Below, piece after piece: positions 1 to 12,702 of a stretch of 64,000 nucleotides of DNA; position 1 is the first letter of the stretch, and each line of letters begins with the position of its first letter. The position numbers and the translations under genes are program-made. Source of the DNA: Scalesia atractyloides (lineage: Eukaryota > Streptophyta > Magnoliopsida > Asterales > Asteraceae); contig CAMTDV010000013.1 in NCBI GenBank assembly GCA_947069175.1, positions 17,313,412 through 17,377,411 on the forward strand. The letters are read 5' to 3'. The notes under the pieces were generated by a model. It was given only the letters and a program-made list of their open reading frames with translations. It was not told where the DNA came from and did not search any database.

Positions 1-356
1 CAAAAGTAAACGAAAACATCAAGTGAGGTGGTTGATCGAAAGTAGGATAGCCAAGGCTTCCAATGGATCGCACACTACCAACTCAAGTCAAGCTTGGAAG
101 GATACAACACTTGTGGGTAAAACCCTAAAAACCATAATGTTCTTATACTTGGGTCCTTAAGCTTGGTGATGTTCCAAGTTAGTCTTCCATGGAAGAAATT
201 ATGGAGACATTCCAAAGGTACTCCAAGTATAAGAAAAAAAGAAAGAAGATAGAGAGAGGTGAGTTAGAACTCACTTGATTAGAGAGAAGAGCTCTTTGAG
301 CCTTTAGAGAAGAGAAGAGAGAAATGAGGTGTGGGTTAAAATTGAAATGGGATGGG

Positions 357-366
357 GTATTTATAG
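357..366 (-). promoter_or_regulatory. TATA box in V 3' LTR
   Basis: On the minus strand the sequence is CTATAAATAC. It is followed downstream by a long pyrimidine-rich CT tract (about 220-345), the usual look of a plant LTR transcription start region. The same box is present in the 5' LTR at 7979-7988. This is sequence-based only; no start site has been mapped. Confidence 0.6.
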
Positions 367-461
367 GTAAAGTTTGGGAGGATGGTAGTTGAGGGTAATT
401 AATGTAAGAAACATAAACTTGACCAATCAACAAGCTTTAAACGAGTTTTCCCGGATCGCGC

Positions 462-484
462 CTCTCTCGCGGGCCGCGAGAGAG
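462..484. repeat. CpG-rich perfect palindrome in V LTR
   Basis: Arms CTCTCTCGCG and CGCGAGAGAG are separated by GGC, giving a 10 bp perfect stem. More CGCGAGA/GGGCCGCGAG motifs follow to about 575, making a GC island in otherwise AT-rich DNA. The equivalent in the other LTR (8083-8107) has lost CpGs in both arms. It lies upstream of the TATA box on the minus strand, so it is probably part of the U3 promoter. Confidence 0.7.
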
Positions 485-881
485 TAGAAAGATCTCGCTC
501 GCAGGCGGAGAGGCGCGCGAGATGTCTGGCGGGCCGCGAGAGTGGAGGATTGGGTCGGTCGCGGGGCGCGATGGAGGGTATTCCAGAATGTTCTTTGGTT
601 TTTATCACTTTAGCCCTTAAACTTAGTTTTATAACGGTGTTTGCATGTTTTTAAGCATATACTGAATATAATTATCGAATGCATGAATCTTGCACGTATA
701 TAAGTAGTAAGCATGAATTAAACGATTGAATGTATAAACAAGCATGTATCAAGTATGACCTTTATTACGATTCAAGTCTCGGATTACAAGATTGGGAAAG
801 GAAGTAGAATACAAGTTTCCAAAAATAGAAATACAGCAATACTTTCTAAATGAGGAAAGTATGAAAAAGCGAGGCGTTACA

Positions 882-3800
882 GTCTCCCCTCTTTAGGAAA
901 TTTCTCTCGAAATTTATTCAGAGGAAGGTGTAACAAACAGATGCGGGTACTTAGTCTTCATATCATTTCGAGTTCCAAGTAAATTCCGCGCCATGTTTAC
1001 CTCCCATCGAACCTTGACTATGGGAATTCGACTGCGCTTTAATTTCTTGATTCCTCGTCCATGATTCATTTTCTCGAGTGAAGGTTGAATATTGGATTAG
1101 ATCTTCAAAGTGGAACCTGAAGTCCTTCGTCAGCTAGACACTTCTTCAAGTTTGAAACATGAAACGTAGGATGAATGTTGTTGAGTTCTTGAGGTAGATC
1201 CAGTCGATATGCTACCTTGCCAATCTTTCTGGAATTTTGAAAGGACCTACATAGCGAGGAGCGAGTTTGCCTTTCTTACCAAATCGAACTACACCCTTCC
1301 AAGGGGATACCTTGAGAAGTACATAATCACCCACGCTGAATTCCAAAGGTTTGCGTCGTTTATCCACGTAACTCTTTTGTTGACTTCGGGCTTTGAGCAA
1401 GTTGTCTCGAATTTGTAAGATCTTGTCCGTCGTTTCTTGTATAAGCTCGGGACCGGTGATTTGAGCTTCCCCGATCTCGTGCCAACAAATAGGCGATCGG
1501 TATGATCATACAATGCTTCGAAGGGTGCCATTTGAATATTCGTGTGATAACTGTTATTGTACGAGAATTTGATCAAAGGCAAGTGCATATTCCAGTTGCC
1601 ACAAAAATCGATTACGCAAGAACGAAGCATATCCTTTGAGGTTTGGATAGTACGCTCGGTTTGTCCATCAGATTGAGGATGGGAAGCAGTACTAAGATTG
1701 AGATGAATAGCAAGAGCTTTTTAAAAAGCTTGCCAAAGACGTGAGGTGAAACAACCATCACGGTCTGAGATGATGTCAATGGGGATACCATGACGACAAA
1801 TGATTTCATCCGTATAGATACGAGCTAATTTCTTGACTTTGAAATCTTCACGTATAGGGAGGAAGTGAGCGGATTTGGTCAAATGGTCAATAATGACCCA
1901 AATACTATCGTGACCAGACGATGTACGAGGAAGCTTGGTAATGAAGTCCATGGCAATGCTCTCCCATTTCCAAACAGGAATTTTGGGTTGTTTGAGCAAG
2001 CCAGAGAGACGTTGATGCTCGGCTTTTACCTTAGAACAAGTAAGGCATTTTGAGACGTAGAAGGCGATATCTTTCTTCATACCATGCCACCAATAGAACT
2101 TACGAAGGTCATGATACATCTTATCAGCGCCAGGGTGAATGGAATATCGAGATTTATGAGCTTCACTCATCAAAGGGTGCGAAGGTTTCCACGGTTCGGG
2201 ATCCAAATACGGTCAAGGAAGTACATAATGCCATCAGGTTTGGATACGAGTTGGGTTTCGACACCACACTTCAACTCATTATCGAGATTATTCTCATTAA
2301 TGGTCGAGTATTGTGCCTCACGAATTAGCTCTTGAAGCTTTCCCATGGTTTGGTAGCAACGGATACTTTTAACATGAGCTTTTCGACTTAACGCATCAGC
2401 TACAACGTTCGCCTTACCAGGGTGGTAGCGAATATCACAATCGTAGTCGTTTAATAACTCCACCCAATGACGTTGATGCATGTTGAGTTCTTTTCTATTG
2501 AGGATGTGTTGTAGGCTCTTATGGTCGGTGAAGACCGTACACTTTGTACCATAAAGGTAGTGTCGCCATATCTTCAATGCAAAAACCATTGCACCAAGTT
2601 CAAGGTCGTTGGTAGTGTAGTTTTTCTCATGTATTTTGAGTTGTCTTGATGCGTAAGCAATAACTTTATCTCATTGCATGAGGACGCAACCAAGACCTTG
2701 TTTCAAGCATCGCAATACACGACAAATACGTTGTTACATCGGGAAGAGCTAGAATGGGAGCATTACAAAGCATGCCTTTGAGGGTTTGGAAGGATTCCTC
2801 TTGTTCGGGACCCCAAACAAAAGGTTTTTCTTTCTGGGTCAAAGAAGTGAGAGGAACGGCGATCTTGGAGAAATTTAAGATGAAGCGACGATAGTAACCA
2901 GCTAGACCAAGAAACGAACGGATTTCGGATGGATACTTAGGAGCTATCCAATTCTTTATGGCTTTGATTTTCGCAGGGTTAACATGGATACCAAGTTTAT
3001 TGACAACGTGACCAAGAAATTGAACTTCCTTTAACCAAAATTCACACTTCGAGAATTTGGCGTAAAGTCGTTCGGTACGCAATAGCTGAAGGATAAGACA
3101 CATGTGTCGCTCGTGCTCTTTTTGTGTCTTAGAATAGATAAGGATATCGTCGATGAAGACGATCACGAAACGATCAAGATACGGCTTGCACACGCGATTC
3201 ATCAGATCCATAAACACAGCGGGTGCGTTGGTCAAGCCAAATGGCATGACAACGAACTCGTAATGTCCATAACGTGTACAGAATGCGATTTGGGTACGTC
3301 TTCTTCGAGGACTCGAAGTTGATGGTAGTCTGAACGGAGATCGATCTTTGAGAAGCAAGTTGCGCCTTGCAATTGATCGAAGAGATCGTCAATGCTAGGA
3401 AGAGGATATCGGTTTTTGACCGTAAGCTTATTGAGCTCACGATAGTCGATACACATCCGAAATGATCCATCTTTCTTCTTGACGAATAGGACGGGAGCGC
3501 CCCAAGGAGAAGTACTAGGACGTATAAAGCCTTTATCAAGAAGTTCTTGAAGTTGTCTAGATAGTTCTTGCATCTCCGAAGGTGCTAAACGGGGGATTTC
3601 GCAACAGGAGTTGCGCCCGGAATGAGATCGATTCAGAAGTCAACAGAACGAGGAGGAGGTGGACCAGGAAGATCCTCTGGAAAAACGTCAGGAAATTCGC
3701 AAGCAATAGGAACATCACTTACGCTTGGACCCTTGTCCTTCTTTTCTACAATGTGAGCAAGAAATGCAAAGTAGTCTTTACGCAAGTATTTGTTTGCTTG

Positions 3801-4200
3801 GATACACGACATAAGTTTGAGACCTTTAGAAGGTTTCTGCCATAGACGTGTAAGAAATCTTTATTTGGAAGAGGAAGTCGAATGAATTTTTCCGAACAAA
3901 CAACTTCAGCACGAACTCGACTGAGCCAGTTCATGCCTACTATGATATCGAAACTCCCCATTTGCATGGGTATGAGATCAATTGGGAATGCATGATCGCT
4001 AAGAATCAAAGAACAATCGGAAAGAATGGAATCAACGGTGATAGATTTTCCATTAGCGACTTCAACTTCGAATGATTTTGGCAGTTTAGAGTGTTACACT
4101 TAAGCATGGGTTCGAATTCAATGGATACAAAACACTTATCTGCACCAGTATCAAAAAGACAAGAAGCATAGACGTTGTTAACAAGAAACGTACTGGTTAT
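882..4200 (-). pseudogene. pol: V pol remnant: protease, RT, RNase H, integrase
   Basis: Read on the minus strand, the domains run downwards in coordinate. Protease has an LFDTGADKCF motif near 4120-4175. RT lies near 2870-3600 with FIDDILIYSK near 3130-3165. RNase H lies near 2400-2750 (TDHKSLQH near 2510-2535). Integrase has the zinc segment with CLTCSK near 2030-2050, the ISDRDG and YHPQ-type core, and the GPFKI C-terminal motif near 1220-1250. The integrase tail near 900-1070 is a decayed chromodomain-like segment. The frame is broken repeatedly, giving pieces at 1721-2206, 2170-2589, 2666-3358 and 3746-4009, so no functional enzyme is expected. Confidence 0.88.
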
Positions 4201-5400
4201 GACGTCATTAGCGTTTTGCGCTTGAGCGGCGGTGATCACGAATGCTCTGCCTCGAGCTTGTTGAGGTTGACGCAGTGTTGTTGTTGCTGATTGATGGATT
4301 GGGGCATGCGTTGGCAAAATGGTTTGGATCACCACATTTGAAGCATGCACGATTGGTAGTGGCTGGAGGTTGAGGTAGGTTTAGAGTAGGGTTTGCATTG
4401 GTAGGTTGGTCTTGGGTAGGCTTTAGGTTTTGGCGACAACGGCGGCAAAATGCCCAAACCTATTATAGGTTGCCACTTGTGACACGGTGGTGTTGGCCAG
4501 ATGGTGGTAGGAGCATTGGTTACACTTGGGCCATGAGCCGGTATAGCCCTTTCTTGGTGGTTCTAGGGTTGAGGCGGATTGTAAAGGTTTTGGGTTTTGC
4601 GGGGTGACGACCACATAATTTTGGTTAGAAGCCTTCCGCTTCTTACCCTTGTTGTGGCTCCTAGGTGGCTTGGATGGGGTAGGTTCTTCGGTGTTTCGGT
4701 GGTAGCTTGGTGTACATTCTTCGGTGGGGGTTTCTTGGAGGCTTCTCGAATGATGTGGTTATTGTTGAACTTGGCGGCGAGGCGGTAGGTATCTTCGAGG
4801 GTTTTGGGTGTAGCGGCTTCGACTAGGTCGGCGATGATTGGGGGTAGGCATTCAATGTACTTTGCGATAGCCTTGTCGAGTGTGTCGACTTGACCAGGGC
4901 AAAGTGCACTTAGCTGTTTGAAGCGGGTAGTGAGGCCGGCATTGTTGTTCCCCACTTGCTTCAAATTCCAGAATTCATTCTCTAGTTTTCGAAGCTCGTG
5001 TGGAGGACAAAACTCGTCCCTAATCAGCTTTTGAGATCAGCCCAAGGGAGGCGGTGCGCGGCGTCGTTCCCACGAACGTTGCGTTCGGAGGTCTACCAAT
5101 CGAGAGCCCTCGATCGGAAAACGCCCGTTGCATTTAGCGTTCGCAAGTGGTCAGGACATCCACTTTGAAGGAATGTCACCTCAATGGCGTCAAACCATTG
5201 AAGCAACTGAGTGGCGTCCCCTTCGCCGGTGAATGGTAAAGGGTTACACGAGTAAAATTGCTTATGGGTAAACGTGTCTTAGGTGACTTCACCTTCGAAT
5301 CGACGGATGTATGGGGCGATTCAGCGTTGGGCGGGGGTTGAACCTTGCTAACAATGTCGGGTATGATCTTAGCCATTTTTTTGCCATAAATCTCATACAA
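4201..5400 (-). pseudogene. gag: V gag remnant
   Basis: The minus strand encodes a capsid-like segment (around 4563-4964, with LTTRFKQLSALCPGQ) and a downstream zinc knuckle CFKCGDPNHF near 4325-4355 that keeps the CCHC spacing. The N-terminal piece is near 5176-5400. It aligns with the W gag at 15461-16603. Several frameshifts separate the pieces, so the original start codon cannot be fixed. Confidence 0.8.
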
Positions 5401-6403
5401 TCTTTCTTTGACATTGAGTTGGAGTTAGCCCTTGACTTCAATCTTGCGCCAGAGTTTTGCGAAGACATCTAAGGGATAGGAAAGGATGAGACTTGATCGT
5501 AGGGGTAAGGTAAAATATCACATCGGTCATGCAAATAACACATATAATTTCACATAAGTATCACAAAAAATTTGAACACATAGGATTGCATAAAGAGTAT
5601 AAATTTTGTTGGTTTGCGAGGATTATTATTGTTTTTTATTGCGATAAACGTGTGAATCATCAGGATTGAAAAGATCGAGGTAACAATTATAAAAATCACA
5701 AAAATTTGAGATAACATAAAAGATAGGCTTAGTAAAAACATTAGAGTGCCTTGGGTTGAGAGGCGTCGACTATTCCAAAGTAAATCGAAGATCCTTTCAA
5801 ATTAGAGGAACGTGCTTTGGCCTATAGGTAAAATGCTCTCGTCGAGGAGCGATTAACGACATTTTACCCTTCCAGTTACTACACGTATCTAATCGATCGA
5901 AAATCGAAACTTTGGCGAGATCGAAAATCGAGGAGTGCGACTAGTTGACAAGGTGCGGTTTCACCCCTAACTCGACAACATCGTACCCTAAATGTGGTTG
6001 GTACTTACCAAACGAGGAGCAAATTTGACTCGTTGGTAAGGGTCCACTAGAGCATGAAATGGAACTTTTCCATCAAGGTATGGATATCACTCCTAACTTG
6101 ATGGCGTAATTTCGTGAAAAAAATCGAATATGTGGATTGAGAGTGATCATCAAAGTGCAGGTTTCACCCCTATTTTGGTGAGATCGTCTCGTTTGTATGA
6201 GTGTCTTCAAGTCTTCAAGTGTGTATTGTGTAAAAAATGCCTTAGGAAAGACATCATGTATATGTATTAAGACCAAAAGAATAAGAGGAGAAGCAAAGTA
6301 GGAAGCATAAAGTTTTAAGCATTAAACAAGAATGGTCAAAATGGGTACTTAGAACTATAGAATAGGTCGAACATGGCAATTCTACCTAATTCCCTATAGT
6401 TAT
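5401..6403 (-). other. V untranslated leader with conserved hairpin
   Basis: This is non-coding sequence between gag and the primer-binding site. It contains a conserved inverted repeat, GGTAAAATG at 5827-5835 and CATTTTACC at 5860-5868, enclosing the small palindrome CTCGTCGAG. The same hairpin is kept in the W leader at 63898-63939. Several short segments read CACCCCTA or similar. No reading frame of interest is visible. Confidence 0.7.
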
Positions 6404-6416
6404 GGCTCTGATACCA
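6404..6416 (-). other. Primer-binding site of V
   Basis: The minus strand reads TGGTATCAGAGCC, complementary to the 3' end of plant initiator tRNA-Met. It starts three bases beyond the LTR end at 6420. This fixes the minus orientation and the 5' LTR of V. Confidence 0.92.
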
Positions 6417-6419
6417 ATC

Positions 6420-8492
6420 TGTCACACCCCAACTGATGGCGGAAACATCGGAGTGAGACTAAATAGATTGCTCATCACTCATAACACTATTTGCGACAAT
6501 AATTTAAATAAACCAAATTTTATTTCCAAAACAAATTATCAAATACAACAAGAAGCAAATATGACAACAACATTTCTTAATATTCTAAGTGAGTTTCTAA
6601 GCCATTCCTACCAAGTTCCATCATGATCAACATCTCTAACCTGCAACATGTTAAAAATAAAGTTCAATACAACAAGTATTGGCGAGTACACAAGTTTGTA
6701 ATACATAGCATAAGTATGAAAGAATTTACTCAAATCCACATGGCAATTGTATGTAAGATAAACTAGCATGCAATACTTAATTGTCAAACCCAAGTGTCCA
6801 CAAGAATGTATGTGTCCCTCGTCACACGAAGTAACGAGACTAAAGTATGAATGTAACAAGAATGAATCAGCTTTAAGACTTAACAATACCCCAACAGGCG
6901 GTGTGCTACTCCTATAGCGCTATATATGTTAAGTTGGGGCTAGCTAAGTTAATGACAATAAGCATGTATGAATTTAGCATGAACCAAAGTATAACAACAA
7001 GCATGTATAAAGGATTGAGTGTATAAAGCATGTAGTGTGTATTTGTGTGTTTTTGTATGATAACATGTTGCAACCCAAAATGTGTAAAAGGAAAATGGTC
7101 AAGTGTCCTCACGGTTTTGCAAGCTTCCACTTGTTAGTCCCGTGAAGAGGTTGGAGGATGGAATGATCACCAAGTTATCCTACAAGAGGAAAAATGGTTT
7201 GGTAAGTTTTCGAAGGGTAATAAAGAATTTGGAATGGAAGGACGATAAAGTAGTTTATATGGGAAAGTAATCATCTAGACTTAATACTCGTTTTTGACAC
7301 TATAATACCCATTCGGGTTGATGTGTTTTCATGGGTGGTCTACCCATTAGAATCGTAACGAGAGATTAAGTACGTAGGTGATGTAACCTAGTACCATGAT
7401 GGATAACCATGTGATTACCATCAAGAGTTCGGTTAGTATAAGTGTATATATATATTCTAATAAATAAATAATAAATGACATGTAGAATCATAGAAGTCAT
7501 GCATGGAGGTAGGAGGATAACCTTCCTTTTTAAAACCTCTCGTATAGTTTACTGTTGCACAAGTCGTCACAAGGACGACAAGGATGGTCATGAGTGAGTT
7601 TAAAGATAAAAAGTAAAGGCAAAAGTAAACGAAAACATCAAGTGAGGTGGTGGATCGAACGTAGGATAGCCAAGGCTTCCAATGGATCACACACTACCAA
7701 CTCAAGTCAAGCTTGGAAGGATACAACACTTGTGGGTAAAACCCTAATAAAACCATAATGTTCTTATACTTGGGTCCTTAAGCTTGGTGATGTTCAACTT
7801 AGTCTTCCATGGAAGACTTATGGAGACATTCCAAAGGTACTCTAAGTAATAAGAAAAAAAGAAAGAAGAGAGAGAGAGAGGTGAGTTAGAACTCACTTGA
7901 TTAGAGAGAAGAGTTCTTTGAGCCTTTAGAGAAGAGAAGAGAGAAATGAGGTGTGGGTTGAAAGTGAAATGGGATGTTGTATTTATAGGTAAAGTTTGGG
8001 AGGATGGTAGTTGAGGGTAATTAATGTAAGAAACACAAACTTGACCAATCAACAAGCTTTAAACGAGTTTTCCCGGATCACGCCTCTCTCGGGGCCACGA
8101 GAGAGTAGAAGGATCTCGGTCGCGGGCCGCGAGATGTCTGGCGGGCCGCGAGAGTGGAGGATTGGGTCGGTCGCGGGGCGCGAGGGAGGGTATTCTAGAA
8201 TGTTCTTTGGTTTTTATCATTTCACCCTTAAACTTAGTTTTATAATGGTTTTTGCATGTTTTTAAGCATATATTGAATATAATTATCGAATGCATGAATC
8301 TTGCACGTATATAAGTAGTAAGCATGAATTAAACGATTGAATGTATAAACAAGCATGTATCAAGTATGACCTTTATTATGATTCAAGTCTCGGATTACAA
8401 GATTGGGAAAGGAAGTACGAATACAAGTTTCCAAATATAGAAATACAGCAATACTTTTAAATAAGGAAAGTATGAAAAAGCGAGGCGTTACA
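6420..8492 (-). repeat. 5' LTR of V
   Basis: The 2073 bp LTR runs from TGTCACACCCC on plus (the LTR 3' end) to CGTTACA (the LTR 5' end). It is matched by 1-881 over its right part. It holds a TATA box, a pyrimidine-rich start region and a CpG-rich palindrome island. No open frame is credible here. Confidence 0.92.
7979..7988 (-). promoter_or_regulatory. TATA box in V 5' LTR
   Basis: The minus strand reads CTATAAATAC followed by a CT-rich tract (about 7855-7950), as in the 3' LTR. It is the likely promoter of the V genomic RNA. Confidence 0.6.
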
Positions 8493-9612
8493 GGTCTAAC
8501 CTTGTCATATAAGTCTCAAAATCCAGAATGTTTATAGTTTACCAACATTACACAAGTCAAGGTACTTGCTGGGATTAAACTACATTCTATCCAATCATCT
8601 TTAATCTAGCGTTATACGTTTTGATCTCTACGCTACTCGGTCTAAGTCTATGACTTAAATAAGACCGTTAGTATTTAATTGTTTAGCTTATGCCATAATC
8701 CAGACTAGAGACTTGCCAGTAAATGCTATCTGCACTTACCACTTTTGTGTACGGCTGAGTTAATAAGTCTTGCGTTAAACGAAGAATAGCTCAGGTAAAT
8801 ACTCTTGACCTATTTCCCCTATACGGGCTTGGGTTACGGTAAATTATTACCGCTTGGTTGGAAATGGGATCAATCAAATGTCGGATTGTGGCTAGTAAAT
8901 CCGCGTATTCTGTTTTAATCAGTTTTGTTTGATAACTTAAACATCAGGGGTTAACTACCGTGTCCTGGATATCCTCGGCTCATTACAATAGATAATGGCC
9001 ATGACCTTAGCGCGGGTGTAGGCATACACCCGATAGACGCTCACAATGCATTACCCACAAGGTTGGGAAGAAATGATTCCTTCGTGAGTCCAAAGTGGTG
9101 TGTACGTTAATCATGTCTCGGCCTCTGTACCGGGCCCTGTATGTATGGACAAACATGTAAATTTGTTAACAAGGTTGGACAGTCAACTTTCCCAAGTTAT
9201 AAAAGATTTTGTGTTGATATGCACTTAAAAACATTTTTAAATGTTTTCAAAATGAGTCAGTTAGGTGTATTTACCAGCGAAAGCTGACGTATTTTCAAAA
9301 GACTAAGCTTGCAGGTACAATATGAAAATAGGCTAGAAGTGCTCGGTAGTGATAAGAGGATCTTGCAAATCCTAGATTTGCCCAAAGTCTGTTTTATATT
9401 CTTTCTTTGTACAATTTATGATCGCCTGTGGATCTTCAATTACGAGCTTCTAAATTATTTTATATTTCAAACATTTGGTTTGTAATAGTAATTTAAATCC
9501 AAGACTTCCGTAGTGCGGTGTTTAATTGTCTATGATGTTATCAACTTACGACACGATATTCCCCACCCGGGCCCATGGTGTCTGATTGGCTGTGGAAAAC
9601 CGGGGTGTGACA
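8493..9612 (+). repeat. S1: LTR fragment of the S2 family, plus orientation
   Basis: This sequence matches the reverse complement of 10100-11190 (S2), ending GGGGTGTGACA at the LTR 3' terminus. The left part is cut by insertion of V and continues outside the window. To the right it abuts W integrase sequence; the expected TSD copy is ATCAC at 9613-9617. Whether it is a solo LTR or part of a full element cannot be told from here. No gene is present. Confidence 0.8.
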
Positions 9613-10099
9613 ATCACGGGCCAAGATGATGTCGATGGGGATAGCATGACAACAAATGATTTCATCCGTGTCGAGCCAATTTCTTGACTTTGTAATCTTC
9701 ACGTATGGGAAGGAAGTGAGCAGATTTGGTCAAACGGTCATTGATGTCCCAAATACTATCGTGACTAGACGATGTACGAGAAAGTTTGGTAACAAAGTCC
9801 ATGGCAATACTCTCCCATTTCTATATAGGAATCTCTGGATGTTCGAGTAAGCAAGAGGGACGTTGATGTTCGGCATTTACCTTGGAACAAGTAAGGCATT
9901 TCGAAACGTAGGAGGCGATATCGTTCTTCATACCAGGCCACCAATAAGACGTACGAAGGTCATGGTACATCTTGTCAGCGCCCGGGTGAATAGAATATCG
10001 GGATTTATGAACTTCTCGCATCAATAAGTCATGAAGGTTATCACGGTTCGGAATCCAAATATGATCGAGATAGTAGACGATGCCATTAGACTTGGTTAC
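9613..10099 (-). pseudogene. pol: W integrase fragment
   Basis: The minus strand encodes the integrase zinc-binding segment (HKSRYSIHPGADKMYHDLR, then CLTCSK) and the start of the catalytic core. It is a decayed copy of the part seen in V at about 1753-2245. It is cut on the left by S1 and on the right by solo LTR S2. Confidence 0.85.
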
Positions 10100-11321
10100 T
10101 GTCACACCCCGGATTTCCAACCCAAATCCATACACCGGTGGGCCTGGGTGGGGAGTATTGTTATGTCAGTTGATACATAATAGTCATTAAACATGGCACA
10201 GCGGAAGTCTTGGAGTAAAATTACTATTACAAACCAAATGTTCGAAATAAAATAATATACAGGCTCGTAATAGAAGATCCACATGCGGATCATTAAAATG
10301 TACAAGAAAGAATATAAAACAGACTTTAGGGCAGATCTAAGGATTTGCAAGATCCTCTTATTCACTACCGAGTAGTTTACGGCCTATTTCATATTGTACC
10401 TGCAGTCAGCCTTTGGACGATACGTCAGCTTTCGCTGGTAAATACACCCAACTGACTCATTTTGAAAACATTTTAAAATGATTTTTAAGTGCAAAACGAC
10501 ACAAAATCTTTTATTAACTTGGGAACGTTGACCTTGCAACCTTGTAATAGATTCACATGTTTGTCAATACATACAGGGCCCAGTACAGAAACCGAGACAT
10601 GACTAAATACACACCACTTACGAACTCACGAAGGAGTTATCCCCAGCGTCTTGGGTAATTTGCATATGTGCGTCTGTCAGGTGTATGCCTACCCCCGCGC
10701 TAAGGTCGTGGCCAATATCTAATGTATTGAGCCGAGGATATCCAGGACACGGTAATTTAACCCTGATGTTTAAGTTATCAAACAAAACTGATTAAAACGG
10801 AATATGCGGGTTTACTAACCACAAACGGGCATTCGATTGACCCCATTTCGGACCAAGCAGTAATAATTTACCGTATCCCAAGCCCATATAGGGAAAATAA
10901 GTCGAGAGTATTTACCTGAGCTAGTCTTCTTCTTTTATTTTTAAATAACTCAGCCGTATACAAAGTACCAAGTGCAAATAGCATTTACCGGCAAGGCTCT
11001 AGTCTGGATTATGGCATAAGCTAGCCTAATTAAATACTAACGGTCTTATAAACCGAATAGTGTACATGATCATTACGTATAACGCTTGATTAAACGATGA
11101 TCGGATAGAATTTATTTAATCCTGACAAGTACTTGACTTGTATAATACGCGTAAACTATAAACATTCTAGATTTTGAAACTTAAATGACAAGGTTAAACT
11201 CGTTTCGGTTAATTTTCGTAAAATAGTTATATATACTTAACCGTAAGCATAAAAGCGATATCGGGTAACCGGATAAGTCATGGACAAGTTCTATATGCCA
11301 TTATACTTTAAATAAGTTAAG

Positions 11322-12150
11322 ATATCAGTAGGATATCAACTTGTATGCCCGTTAAGGTTTTAAAACGAAACTATGCCTCATAAGGGCATTTCGGTAATTA
11401 TATACCGTATAAAAGGAACTTGAATATAATTTAAGTTTATAATTAAAATTATTCCGAAAAATAATTTATTTATGATATAATATCAGTAGGATACCATTTA
11501 TATGTGTAATTTATCTTTTATGACCAAACTATGCACCGAAGGGGCATTTTGGTCATTTTACACATAGTTTATAAATTATTTGGGATTCTAAGTTTATAAC
11601 ATGTACCTACTGTAAATATGTTTAAAATAAGTTTTAAAACCAGTAGGTAACAAGTCTTGGTCCATTAACATGGTTTAAAACCATACTATGCGCCTAAACG
11701 GCGCTTATGTCGTAAAATGATGTTTTATGCGATGTTTAATGAAAACCGATGTTAGTCAGATTAAAATGTTTTAAATATGTTATTTAATATAACATATCAG
11801 TAGTAAAAATTTACCTTGAAAATATTTAATTAAAACTATTTTATGAGCCACAAGGGCTAAAATCGCCATTTATCGACATAGTTTAAGGACTTGCTTGAAA
11901 ACTCAGTTTATAACTTGGTTTAACATCCCAAATAATCCTACTTATAATATTACATCAGCAGGAAACTCATTTTCAAGTTCATTATCATTTAAAACCTTGT
12001 TTTATGTAAAAAGGGCATTTTGGTCAAAAATGATATAATTATGGAACTTGCGCATAAACTTGGATTCTGATTATGATCATGTAATATAACCTCAGAGGGT
12101 TATGCTACACTATTTTACGATAATAATACAACTTTAGATCAGTAGGTAAC
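11322..12150. repeat. Degenerate tandem array of about 157 bp period in S2
   Basis: The motif CAGTAGG or close variants recurs near 11327, 11483, 11641, 11800, 11955 and 12139. A second motif of the form AAGGGCATTTTGGTCA recurs near 11387, 11546, 11702, 11855 and 12015. Both have the same spacing of 153-160 bp (one interval about 185), so five to six diverged units are present. Confidence 0.7.
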
Positions 12151-12702
12151 TAATCTAAATCGGGTCAGAATCGAAAGTCAAAGTAGAAGTCAAACTTCAC
12201 GACTTTCGGTTGCGAACCGACCCTAGAACTGAAATTGACGAGCTGAACATGTCTTTACATTTTCTAATAATTATTACCAACTTGTTTAAGTGTCAAAATA
12301 GGTTTTATAATATATATAAGATCAATTTATGATTTTTCCAAAAAATGGCATGTTTGACTTTTAATATCCTAACTTTGACCGTCAATTGGTCTAGCAAACG
12401 TGATCTTCAGGAGGTGCCCTTTATAGGGATTAACACCTACCTTATTATGATCACTTAGCCAGTTCATTTGAACAATGGCTGGACCATAATGGTCTTAACC
12501 GAAAGTCAAAGCGTTTTCTGTAAAACGCTTGACTTTTGGCTATAAAAGCCTATAAACGAAAATGCAAGAGCAAGGAACACTTACAAGAGGATCCTAGAAT
12601 GCAAGAGAACTAAGTTGGATGCTCCTTTCAGCTAGGAACTTACAGAGGAGGGAGAAGAGTGAATAAATGAGAAAGGTGCAAGTTAAATGGTGAACTTAAG
12701 CA

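Larger units (their letters stand above)
1..881 (-). repeat. 3' LTR of V, partial
   Basis: The sequence is the last 881 bp (plus-strand right end) of a 2.07 kb LTR whose full copy is at 6420-8492. It ends at CGTTACA, the reverse of the LTR start TGTAACG, next to the purine-rich tract of the internal region (GTCTCCCCT on plus). The two copies differ by scattered substitutions and small indels, several at CpG sites in the GC-rich palindromes. Confidence 0.9.
1..8492 (-). mobile_element. Ty3/gypsy element V (left end outside window)
   Basis: This is a minus-strand LTR retrotransposon. Bases 1-881 repeat 7622-8492 almost exactly, so they are the 3' and 5' LTRs. Between them, reading on the minus strand, come a primer-binding site next to the 5' LTR, gag with a zinc knuckle, protease, RT, RNase H and integrase. 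The order RT-RNase H-integrase defines Ty3/gypsy. All coding parts carry frameshifts and stops. The right flank is LTR fragment S1, which matches the reverse of S2 across the junction, so V was inserted into S1. The right TSD should be GGTCT at 8493-8497; its partner lies left of the window. Confidence 0.9.

Noticed and set aside
1209..1418. Plus-strand frames opposite V and W pol (also 2050-2335, 3104-3322, 4398-4607, 15965-16399)
   Set aside because: They are antisense shadows of the minus-strand pol and gag sequences.
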